This document shows, one piece after another, positions 8,991-15,680 of a stretch of 64,000 nucleotides of DNA. The notes beneath the pieces are model-generated. The model was not told where the DNA came from, did not search any database, and saw nothing but the letters and a program-made list of their open reading frames with translations. Source of the stretch: Kitasatospora papulosa (lineage in GTDB: Bacteria > Actinomycetota > Actinomycetes > Streptomycetales > Streptomycetaceae). A program made the position numbers and the translations under genes. Position 1 is the first letter of the stretch. Every line of letters starts with the position of its first letter. Location: assembly GCF_000717245.1 (NCBI RefSeq), contig NZ_JNYQ01000001.1, positions 248,001-312,000 of the forward strand, given 5' to 3'.

Positions 8991-9004
8991 TGGGAGCGCT
9001 CCCA
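8991..9004. promoter_or_regulatory. CebR operator 3, upstream of cebR
   Basis: A second perfect TGGGAGCGCTCCCA, 113 bp before the cebR start and downstream of the bglC terminator. This indicates negative autoregulation of cebR from its own promoter. Confidence 0.9.
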
Positions 9005-9117
9005 AGAGTTGTGGCGCTGCTCAGACCGCCGGGTCCGGACAAGTGTCAAGGGATCCGACGGCGGGACTTGGTTTGGCCATCCCGCTGTGAGAAATTGACC
9101 GCGAACGGGAGGCAGCC

Positions 9118-10164
9118 ATGGCGGCAGCGCGAGTACGGAGTGGCGGGCGGCCCACGCTCGAAGAGGTAGCGGCCCGGGCCGGAGTGGGGCGGGGCACGGC
9201 CTCTCGCGTCATCAACGGCTCGCCCCGGGTCAGCGCCCAGACCAGGGAGGCCGTCGAGGCGGCCGTCGCCGAGCTGGGGTACGTACCCAACCGTGCGGCC
9301 CGCGCGCTCGCCGGCAACCGCACGGACGCGATCGCCCTCGTCGTGCCCGAGTCCGAGACCCGGTTCTTCGCCGAGCCGTACTTCTCCGACATCGTCCGGG
9401 GAGTGGGGGCGGCCCTCGCCGACACCGAGATGCAGCTGCTGCTGACCCTCGCGGGCAACGACCGGGAGCGCCGCCGGCTCGCCCAGTACCTGACCGCGCA
9501 CCGGGTCGACGGGGTACTCCTGGTCTCCGTGCACGCGGACGACCCGCTGCCGGACCTCCTCGAACAGCTCGGCATGCCCTCCGTGATCAGCGGACGCAGG
9601 CACGCGGCCGAGACGCTGCCCTCCGTGGACTCCGACAACTTCGAGGGTGCCCGCGCCGCCGTCGACCACTTCATATCGCGAGGCCGCCGCAACATCGCCA
9701 CGATCACCGGCCGGCTGGACGTCTACGGTGCCCAGCGCCGCCTCGACGGCTACCGCAAGGCCATCGCCACCGCCGGCCTCGACCCCGACGAACGGCTCAT
9801 CGCCCCCGCCGACTTCAGCGAGGAGGGCGGGGCCCGCGCGATGCGTGAGCTGCTGGAGCGCCGCCCCGACGTCGACGCGGTCTTCGCCGCCTCCGACGTG
9901 ATGGCGGCGGGCGCCCGCCACGTCCTGCGCGAGTCCGGCCGCCGCATCCCGGACGACGTCGCGCTGATCGGCTTCGACGACTCCGCGGTGGCCCGCCACA
10001 TGGACCCGCCCCTGACGAGTGTGCGCCAGCCGATCGAGGAGATGGGCCGCACGATGACACGCGTCCTGCTGCAGGAGATCGCGAGCCGGTCCTCGGGCGA
10101 CGCCGCACGGGAGCGCCCGCGGATCGTGCTGCCCACGGAACTGGTGGTGCGCGAGTCGTCCTGA
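9118..10164 (+). CDS. cebR: LacI-family cello-oligosaccharide repressor
   Basis: This 348-residue LacI/GalR regulator has an N-terminal helix-turn-helix (TLEEVAARAGVGRGTASRVI, about residues 14-33) and the family hinge ALAGNRTDAIALVVP. A periplasmic-binding-protein-like sensor domain reaches the C-terminus and includes the conserved DVALIGFDDS. It should dimerise on TGGGAGCGCTCCCA sites and release them on binding a cello-oligosaccharide. In S. griseus, S. reticuli and S. scabiei the orthologue controls cebEFG-bglC. The ATG is backed by GGGAGG 7 bp upstream. Here cebR lies downstream of bglC as its own transcription unit. Confidence 0.93.
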   Translation: MAAARVRSGGRPTLEEVAARAGVGRGTASRVINGSPRVSAQTREAVEAAVAELGYVPNRAARALAGNRTDAIALVVPESETRFFAEPYFSDIVRGVGAALADTEMQLLLTLAGNDRERRRLAQYLTAHRVDGVLLVSVHADDPLPDLLEQLGMPSVISGRRHAAETLPSVDSDNFEGARAAVDHFISRGRRNIATITGRLDVYGAQRRLDGYRKAIATAGLDPDERLIAPADFSEEGGARAMRELLERRPDVDAVFAASDVMAAGARHVLRESGRRIPDDVALIGFDDSAVARHMDPPLTSVRQPIEEMGRTMTRVLLQEIASRSSGDAARERPRIVLPTELVVRESS

Positions 10165-10239
10165 GGCGTGCCGCGACCGGCCGCCCATGTGTGGATGCGT
10201 GAGGGGCAGGTCCCGAATCCGGCGCGGGACACCGAAAGA

Positions 10240-10270
10240 CCCTGCCGCGTCGGGGGGAAGCGCGGCAGGG
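10240..10270 (+). terminator. Terminator after cebR
   Basis: Stem CCCTGCCGCG (10240-10249) pairs perfectly with 10261-10270 around an 11-base loop, 75 bp after the cebR stop and between two convergent genes. Confidence 0.7.
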
Positions 10271-10410
10271 CCTGTGGGACCGGGTGCCCGGCATACGGCT
10301 CGTCATGCGGCCCTGGGGCCTGTGTGGCGGGTGTCACCCGGCCCGGGCGCCCTGGACCCCGGGCCGTTCCTCCCCGGCCCCGCCTGCGTGGCCCGGCCCC
10401 GGAGCCGTGG

Positions 10411-11079
10411 TCAGAGGCTCCGGGCAGTGATGTCGCCGTAGGAGGTCCTGGCCTCGATGCGCAGGCCGGGCGTGCCGTCGGTGTTCCTGAGCGCGTTGTC
10501 GATCCGGCCGTAGCCGGTGCCGGCGTCCAGGGCGGCGGACACTCCGCGGGCCGCGGTGACGGAGATGTCTCCGGCGCCGGTGCGCAGGGTGAGGGTGCCG
10601 CCGACCGCCTCGGAGACGCGGATGCCGCCCTTCTCGGTGCTGATCTCACCCGGGCCGCCCAGGCGGCCGACCGAGACGTCGCCGGCCTGGAGGGTGAGGC
10701 GGACGCTCGCGGTCTCGTCCAGCTCGACCGAGCCCGCCGCGCCCTCGAAGGTGACGTCGCCGAGTCGCCCGACGCCCCGGAACTCGGCGGCGGCCGTTCT
10801 CGCGTCGACGTGGGAGCCGGCGGGCAGGTGGACGGTCACCTCGACGGAGCCGGAGTTCCCGAGGACCCGGTTGGTCGCTTCCTGGACCTCGATCCGCAGG
10901 ACACCGTCCGCGTAGGACACCTCGGTGGCCTCCGCCGCCTTCACGTCGCGGCTCTTCGAAGCATCCGCCGGCCGTACCTCGACCGTGGTGTCGGCCCGGT
11001 CGGAGGCGACGAGCCGGATGAGTCCCGCCGGGATGCGGGCGATGGCGGAGACCGGGGCGGGGGTGTCGAAGTTCTGCAT
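10411..11079 (-). CDS. DUF4097-type beta-strand repeat protein
   Basis: This 222-residue protein consists of repeating short beta strands with Gly/Asp turns (GAGDISV, TSYGDITARSL, LQAGDVSVGRLGG), the pattern of DUF4097/DUF4098 beta-helix-like proteins. There is no signal peptide or membrane segment, so it is probably cytoplasmic. Its biochemical role is unknown. It is divergent from the GbsR/MarR regulator at 11303, and the 223-bp gap between them carries several GTTGCAAC repeats, so it is a likely target of that regulator. GGAG lies about 8 bp before the ATG. Confidence 0.8.
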   Translation of the reverse strand: MQNFDTPAPVSAIARIPAGLIRLVASDRADTTVEVRPADASKSRDVKAAEATEVSYADGVLRIEVQEATNRVLGNSGSVEVTVHLPAGSHVDARTAAAEFRGVGRLGDVTFEGAAGSVELDETASVRLTLQAGDVSVGRLGGPGEISTEKGGIRVSEAVGGTLTLRTGAGDISVTAARGVSAALDAGTGYGRIDNALRNTDGTPGLRIEARTSYGDITARSL

Positions 11080-11120
11080 CGTGCGCTCCTCGATGTCGTG
11101 TTTCCGATACGAGAAACGCT

Positions 11121-11247
11121 ACGTTGCATTCGAATTTCGAGCAACGTCATTGTTGCGACGAATGGGCGCTCCCGCAGGTGAAGGTGGTGATTTCGTTGCA
11201 ACGAGGCAGATTTGAATGCAACATTCTGGCCGTCGATCGTTGCAACG
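11121..11247. promoter_or_regulatory. Cluster of GTTGCAAC-type operator repeats in a divergent promoter
   Basis: Two identical 10-bp palindromes CGTTGCAACG lie at 11194-11203 and 11238-11247. ACGTTGCATTCGAA at 11121-11134 is mirrored by TTTGAATGCAACAT at 11211-11224 (12 of 14 complementary). GCAAC-N6-GTTGC lies at 11141-11156. All repeats share the half-site GTTGCA. Placed between the DUF4097 gene and the GbsR/MarR gene, they are the likely operator array of that regulator. Confidence 0.75.
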
Positions 11248-11302
11248 GCTTGGAAGTGAACGCTAGGGTGGGCGCACCACGGACCAGACGGAGGAGACCG
11301 CG

Positions 11303-12058
11303 ATGCCGGGAGGCAGACTCACCCAGCAGGAACGTCAGCAGATCGCGCTGGGACTGGGCGACGGTCTCGCGTACGCGGAGATCGCCAGACGCCTCGACCG
11401 TCCGACCTCGACGATCACGCGTGAGGTGATGCGCAACGGCGGCCCCGCCGGCTACCGCGCCGACCTCGCCCACCGCGCCACCGAACAACGCACCCGCCGC
11501 CGCAGGCAGGCATCTCCCCGGGGGGCGGAGGCCTTCCCGCAGCCCCACGGCCGGGACGCCGCGGCGGTGAAGGAGTACGAGGAGGTCTTCACCACCGTCA
11601 TCATGGCGTCGGGCACGCCCAGGATGATGGCCCGGGTGATGGCCTGCCTCTACATCACCGACTCGGGCAGCCTCACCGCCTCCGAGCTCGTCCAGCGCCT
11701 CCAGGTCAGCCCGGCGTCCATCTCCAAGGCCATCACCTTCCTGGAGAGCCAGGGCCTCGTGCGAAGGGAGCGCGACGAACGCCGACGCGAGCGGTACGTC
11801 GTCGACGACGACGTCTGGTACCAGGCGACGATCGCCAGCGCCCAGGCCCTCATGCAGGTCATAGAGACCGCACGGCAGGGCGTCGGCGTCCTCGGCCCCG
11901 GCACCCCGGCAGCGGTCCGCCTGGAGAACATCGCGCGCTTCCTCGACTTCATCGGCGAGAGCACGACCCGCGCGGCGGAGCAGGCCCGCGAGATCCTGTA
12001 CGTGAAACCGGAGACGGCCACGGACGCCGCCGACGAGCCGCACCCGGACAACGGATGA
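11303..12058 (+). CDS. GbsR/MarR-family regulator with an extra N-terminal HTH
   Basis: The 251-residue protein has two DNA-binding segments. Residues 1-40 resemble the IS30-transposase-like HTH (LTQQERQQIALGLGDGLAYAEIARRL followed by PTSTITREV). Residues about 90-165 form a winged helix of the GbsR/MarR type (LVQRLQVSPASISKAITFLESQGLVRRERDERRR). The C-terminal helices probably dimerise. It should repress the divergent DUF4097 gene and itself through the GTTGCAAC array. The ligand is unknown. The start follows GGAGGAG 8-10 bp upstream. A strong terminator follows the stop. Confidence 0.85.
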   Translation: MPGGRLTQQERQQIALGLGDGLAYAEIARRLDRPTSTITREVMRNGGPAGYRADLAHRATEQRTRRRRQASPRGAEAFPQPHGRDAAAVKEYEEVFTTVIMASGTPRMMARVMACLYITDSGSLTASELVQRLQVSPASISKAITFLESQGLVRRERDERRRERYVVDDDVWYQATIASAQALMQVIETARQGVGVLGPGTPAAVRLENIARFLDFIGESTTRAAEQAREILYVKPETATDAADEPHPDNG

Positions 12059-12061
12059 ACC

Positions 12062-12085
12062 GGGGCCCGGAGCGGTCCGGGCCCC
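12062..12085 (+). terminator. Terminator after the GbsR/MarR gene
   Basis: A perfect 10-bp stem GGGGCCCGGA/TCCGGGCCCC with a 4-base loop begins 4 bp after the stop codon. Confidence 0.8.
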
Positions 12086-12157
12086 TGCAGGCTCCCCCGA
12101 GGCGGCGTGCCGGCATGCGCCGAGTGGCGCGGTCACCGTCGGCCGGGAACGCAACAA

Positions 12158-12195
12158 ATCAGCCCCTGACCCGTTGTCCCAGGTCAGGGGCTGAT
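12158..12195 (-). terminator. Terminator of the tRNA-His gene
   Basis: A perfect 14-bp stem (12158-12171 with 12182-12195) and 10-base loop lie 7 bp beyond the tRNA 3' end. Read on the minus strand the stem is followed by TTTGTTG, as in an intrinsic terminator. Confidence 0.8.
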
Positions 12196-12202
12196 CATTC
12201 AG

Positions 12203-12276
12203 GGTGAGTAACGGGACTTGAACCCGCGACATCCTGGACCACAACCAGGTGCTCTGCCAGCTGAGCTATACCCACC
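12203..12276 (-). tRNA. tRNA-His, anticodon GTG
   Basis: The minus strand folds into a full cloverleaf: acceptor GTGGGTA/TACTCAC, D arm GCTCAGCTGGCAGAGC, anticodon stem CCTGG/CCAGG with loop TTGTGGT (anticodon at 12240-12242), and T arm GCGGG-TTCAAGT-CCCGT. An extra 5' G pairs with C73, the identity feature of tRNA-His. CCA is not encoded. It stands alone between the GbsR gene and orn. Confidence 0.97.
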
Positions 12277-12361
12277 ATGTCGTCCGGTCGTTTCACTGAC
12301 CGGCCGAGAAAAAGTGTACAGGGTCCGAGCGGGTGCTCGCGCCCGAGTTCCTCAGGGCCGT

Positions 12362-12387
12362 GTCACGGGCCCCGGAGGGCCCGTGAC
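12362..12387 (-). terminator. Terminator after orn
   Basis: Perfect 10-bp stem GTCACGGGCC/GGCCCGTGAC with a 6-base loop, 12 bp beyond the orn stop on the minus strand. Confidence 0.75.
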
Positions 12388-12398
12388 CAGCGGGTCTT

Positions 12399-13007
12399 CT
12401 ACTGCTGCCCGGCGGACGGCGTGTGACGCGCCGCGATCTCCTTGGCGCGGGCGGAGTCCGGGCCGGGCTGCGGCACGAAGACCGCGTCCCGGTAGTACCG
12501 CAGCTCCGTGATGGAGTCGCGGATGTCGGCCAGCGCCCGGTGGTTGCCGTTCTTCTCCGGACTGTTGAAGTACGCCCTCGGGTACCAGCGGCGCGCCAGT
12601 TCCTTGACCGAGGACACATCGACGATCCGGTAGTGGAGGAAGCCCTCCAGGGACGGCATGTCCCGCGCGAGGAAGCCCCGGTCGGTACCGACCGAGTTTC
12701 CGCACAGCGGGGCCTTGCCTGGCTCCTTCACGTGCTCACGGATGTAGGCCAGGACCCGCTCCTCGGCGTCGGCCAGGGTGGTGCCCCCGGCCAGCTCGTC
12801 GAGGAGGCCCGAGGCGGTGTGCATCTGCCGCACCACCTCGGGCATGGTCTCCAGGGCCGCGTCCGGCGGGCGGATCACGATGTCCACCCCTTCGCCGAGC
12901 ACGTTCAGTTCCGAGTCGGTGACCAGTGCGGCCACCTCGATGAGTGCGTCGTCCGCCAGCGAGAGCCCGGTCATCTCGCAGTCGATCCACACCATGCGAT
13001 CGTTCAT
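12399..13007 (-). CDS. orn: Oligoribonuclease (DEDDh 3'-5' exonuclease)
   Basis: The 202-residue protein degrades 2-5 nt RNAs, including pGpG from cyclic di-GMP breakdown, to mononucleotides. The exonuclease motifs are present: WIDCEMTGL near the N-terminus (metal-binding Asp and Glu), the central LCGNSVGTDRGFLARDM, and a C-terminal NHRALADI (catalytic His and last Asp). Length is typical. It lies directly downstream of adpA with 9 bp between them. The adpA-ornA neighbourhood is conserved in Streptomyces, where ornA mutants are affected in growth and aerial mycelium formation. Confidence 0.96.
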   Translation of the reverse strand: MNDRMVWIDCEMTGLSLADDALIEVAALVTDSELNVLGEGVDIVIRPPDAALETMPEVVRQMHTASGLLDELAGGTTLADAEERVLAYIREHVKEPGKAPLCGNSVGTDRGFLARDMPSLEGFLHYRIVDVSSVKELARRWYPRAYFNSPEKNGNHRALADIRDSITELRYYRDAVFVPQPGPDSARAKEIAARHTPSAGQQ

Positions 13008-13016
13008 GGGCCCACC

Positions 13017-14249
13017 CTACGGGGCGCTGCGCTGCCCCGGCAGGGCCGGGCGACCCGGAACGTACGCCTCGGGAACCGCTCCCATGCGTTCCATACCGCC
13101 CCCCGGACCCGTGGTCGCGGTGACCGGCGCCGGGCCGGGAGAGGTCGCCGCGGCGGCCCGTCGGCTCGATGCCGTGCCCTGGACGGGCACGGACGTGTCG
13201 ATCGACGCCGTGACGCTCTCCAGCACCCCGCCCTGCGGACGGCGTGCCCGGTACGCGGCACGGTACGCGGCGGGGGAGGAGCCCAGCTGGCGGCGGAAGT
13301 GCCCGCGCAGCGCCACCGGCGAGCGGAAGCCGCAGCGGCCCGCCACCTCGTCGACCGAGTAGTCGGAGGTCTCGAGCAGCCGCTGAGCCTGCAGCACGCG
13401 CTGGGTGATGAGCCACTGGAGCGGAGCGCTGCCCGTGAGCGAACGGAACCTCCGGTCGAAGGTCCGCCGGCTCATGTAGGCACGCGCGGCCAGCGTCTCC
13501 ACGTCGAACTGCTCGTGGAGATGCTCCAGCGCCCAGGCCACGACCTCGGCGAGCGGGTCGGAGCCGATCTCTTCAGGTAAAGACCTGTCGAGGTAGCGCT
13601 CCTGACCGCCACTGCGCCGCGGCGGTACGACGAGCCTGCGGGCCAGGGCCCCGGCCGCCTCCGTGCCGTGGTCGGTACGGACTATGTGGAGGCAGAGATC
13701 GATTCCGGCCGCCGTTCCGGCCGAGGTGAGCACGTCGCCGTCGTCGACGAAGAGCTCACGCGGATCGACGTGCACCGACGGATAGCGCTTGGCCAGCGTC
13801 GGTGCGTACATCCAGTGTGTGGTGGCCGGACGGCCGTCGAGCAGGCCGGCCGCGGCGAGGACGAAGGCCCCCGTGCACAGACCGACGATGCGGGCGCCCT
13901 CCTCATGGGCGCGGCGCAGCGCGTCCAGTGCCTCTGCCGGCGGCGGGGAGGTGATGGACCGCCAGGCGGGCACCACGACGGTGCCGGCCCTGCTGATCGC
14001 CTCCAGGCCGTACGGTGCGCTGAGTTCGAGCCCGCCGGTGGTGCGCAGCGGTCCTTCCTCGCCTCCGCAGACCAGCAGGCGGTAGCGGGGAACGCCCGCG
14101 TCCTGCCGGTCGATTCCGAAAACTGAGAGCGGAATGGAGCTCTCGAAGATCGGGCCGCCGCTGAACAGCAGTACGGCTACTACTTCCCGGCGTCGCCGCC
14201 CGGTCAGTTTCCGTGCGGCCTCCGTTGCGGTGGCGGAGTCCTGGCTCAT
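13017..14249 (-). CDS. adpA: Global developmental regulator AdpA (AraC family)
   Basis: The 410-residue protein has an N-terminal DJ-1/PfpI-like dimerisation domain (about residues 22-190, including IVGLCTGAFVLAAAGLLDGRPATTHW) and a C-terminal AraC/XylS double HTH (about 230-335, with MSRRTFDRRFRSLTGSAP and VDEVAGRCGFRSPVALRGHF). A Pro/Thr/Gly-rich tail follows. AdpA is a pleiotropic activator of morphological and antibiotic genes. Leu224 is encoded by TTA (13578-13580), the bldA-dependent codon typical of adpA, lying in the linker between the domains. orn follows at once and the upstream gap is long (822 bp). Confidence 0.96.
   Translation of the reverse strand: MSQDSATATEAARKLTGRRRREVVAVLLFSGGPIFESSIPLSVFGIDRQDAGVPRYRLLVCGGEEGPLRTTGGLELSAPYGLEAISRAGTVVVPAWRSITSPPPAEALDALRRAHEEGARIVGLCTGAFVLAAAGLLDGRPATTHWMYAPTLAKRYPSVHVDPRELFVDDGDVLTSAGTAAGIDLCLHIVRTDHGTEAAGALARRLVVPPRRSGGQERYLDRSLPEEIGSDPLAEVVAWALEHLHEQFDVETLAARAYMSRRTFDRRFRSLTGSAPLQWLITQRVLQAQRLLETSDYSVDEVAGRCGFRSPVALRGHFRRQLGSSPAAYRAAYRARRPQGGVLESVTASIDTSVPVQGTASSRRAAAATSPGPAPVTATTGPGGGMERMGAVPEAYVPGRPALPGQRSAP
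13578..13580 (-). promoter_or_regulatory. TTA (UUA-Leu) codon in adpA
   Basis: In-frame TTA for Leu224 in the context RSLPEEIG. In Streptomyces only the bldA tRNA reads UUA, which delays AdpA synthesis to later growth. It sits between the two protein domains, where orthologues carry it. Confidence 0.93.
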
Positions 14250-15071
14250 GACGCTAAGCCCCCCTCGGTGTTCGCGTCTTCCTGGTCCCTACGGGCCTGT
14301 CGCTCCTGCACGTTTCCCCTCGGTCTCGCACGGGTCCCAGTCCTCGACTCATGATCGAATCTACTGCGTTCCGTGGCGCCGACGTGACACGTTCCCCCAC
14401 CGGCACTATGTCGACAAGGCAACTTGGCGCGAAGCGTTCGATCACGAAGCGTTTCACTGGCGAGCCCCACAGGGAAGTGCGCATCGCGATCATGGCTCGT
14501 CCCCATAGGGTCAAAGCCTACCGCGCGGTCTATTCCTTCCTGGTGGCACGCGGGTTGAGCCCTTGTGGCACCAAGGGAACGGGGTGTGGGCGAAGTTGGC
14601 TGAAAACCGATGGTTGCGTGCGCGTATTCCAGTCATGTGACCGGCGTACGCCCCCTGCGCTTAGGAGCCTCTACGCGCCTCAAGGGCCTCTCGAAGCCGT
14701 CCCGACCCCCCCCAGGTCGACAGCGTGCAATTGCACGATGGCAGGGCGTGACGCGACGGGCCGAGCGGGTGGGTGGTGCATTCGGCCGTCCGGCCGGAAC
14801 CGGCGCGAGGGTCGCCGCGAGGGGGTGGCGGGAACACGTCCGAGCGTCCACGAGCTGGATGTACGACGCAACCGGCATTGCCATACCAGGGCGTTCTCCG
14901 GCATGCTCCCTGCATCGCCGCATGCGCTGTGCGAGGGCTGGGCAGTGGAGGAGTGGCGCCGTACCCTTGGGGGTAGGGGGTTGGGAAGATGTTTCCCGGA
15001 CACAGCTTCACCGCTCGCAGGTACACCTCCAAACCGCTCTCCTCACGAGGACTCTCTTCGCCGAGACACCG
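14250..15071. other. Long adpA/usp divergent regulatory region
   Basis: No convincing gene lies in these 822 bp; the overlapping open frames are GC-bias artefacts. Visible signals are a perfect 14-bp palindrome CGTGCAATTGCACG (14724-14737) and TGGCGCGAAG at 14425-14434 (9 of 10 to the AdpA consensus TGGCSNGWWY). A direct repeat GAAGCGTT occurs at 14431 and 14446. A long 5' region is normal for adpA, which is autoregulated and bound by several regulators. Which sites are used is not visible. Confidence 0.6.
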
Positions 15072-15593
15072 ATGGCCGGTCACGAAATCCCTGAACCCGC
15101 AGACCGCAAGCAGGTAGCCGACCCCGGGTCGGAACCGCAGACGGTCGCAGAGTCGCGCCCTTCCTGCGATCCCGCCTTCCGGCATGGCGTCGTGGTCGGC
15201 TTCGACGGCTCCATGTCCAGCGAGCGTGCCCTCGCGTACGCCATCGGAATGGCCCACCGGCACAGCTCCGGACTGATCATCGTCCATGTCGCCAATCGGC
15301 TGCCCACCACCGTCTGGGCCGGCTGCGAGCCGCCCGTTTTCGTCGACGTGCCCGACCACCGCACCGAGGTGCTCGGTCTGGAGCTGGCCTGCGCGGACTA
15401 TCTCACCGAGGTCCCCTGGGTGCTCGTGGAGCGCGGCGGGGACATCTGCCACGAGCTGGAGGAGGTCGGCCGGGAGTACTCGGCCGACGCGATCGTCGTC
15501 GGGTCCACGCACGGCATCGTGGGCCGGATCTTCGGATCCGTGGCCGGCCGTCTGGCGCGTCGGGCGCAGCGCCCGGTCATCGTCATCCCCTGA
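15072..15593 (+). CDS. Universal stress protein (UspA family)
   Basis: The 173-residue single-domain Usp has an N-terminal extension of about 38 residues, the first strand GVVVGFDGSMSSERALAYA, and the C-terminal nucleotide-binding stretch IVVGSTHGIVGRIFGSVAGR leading to RPVIVIP. The G-x-x-G-x9-G-S type loop suggests ATP binding. Such proteins help cells persist under starvation, hypoxia or stress; no specific role can be read. It is divergent from adpA. The ATG at 15072 is the best start but its ribosome-binding site is weak. Confidence 0.85.
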   Translation: MAGHEIPEPADRKQVADPGSEPQTVAESRPSCDPAFRHGVVVGFDGSMSSERALAYAIGMAHRHSSGLIIVHVANRLPTTVWAGCEPPVFVDVPDHRTEVLGLELACADYLTEVPWVLVERGGDICHELEEVGREYSADAIVVGSTHGIVGRIFGSVAGRLARRAQRPVIVIP

Positions 15594-15599
15594 GCGCCG

Positions 15600-15630
15600 A
15601 AAGGCCCCTGACGGAGCGTCAGGGGCCTTT
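15600..15630. terminator. Bidirectional terminator between usp and glmS
   Basis: Perfect 14-bp stem AAAGGCCCCTGACG/CGTCAGGGGCCTTT with a 3-base loop. A-tract and T-tract flanks let it work in both directions between convergent genes. Confidence 0.9.
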
Positions 15631-15680
15631 CAGGTGCCGTCGGGCGGTGACGGACGGAGGTCCGCCGCTCCGCCGCCCGC

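Noticed and set aside
14610..15071. Upstream extension of the universal stress protein to position 14610
   Set aside because: The extra residues are Arg/Gly-rich, lack Usp character and would run across the 14724 palindrome.
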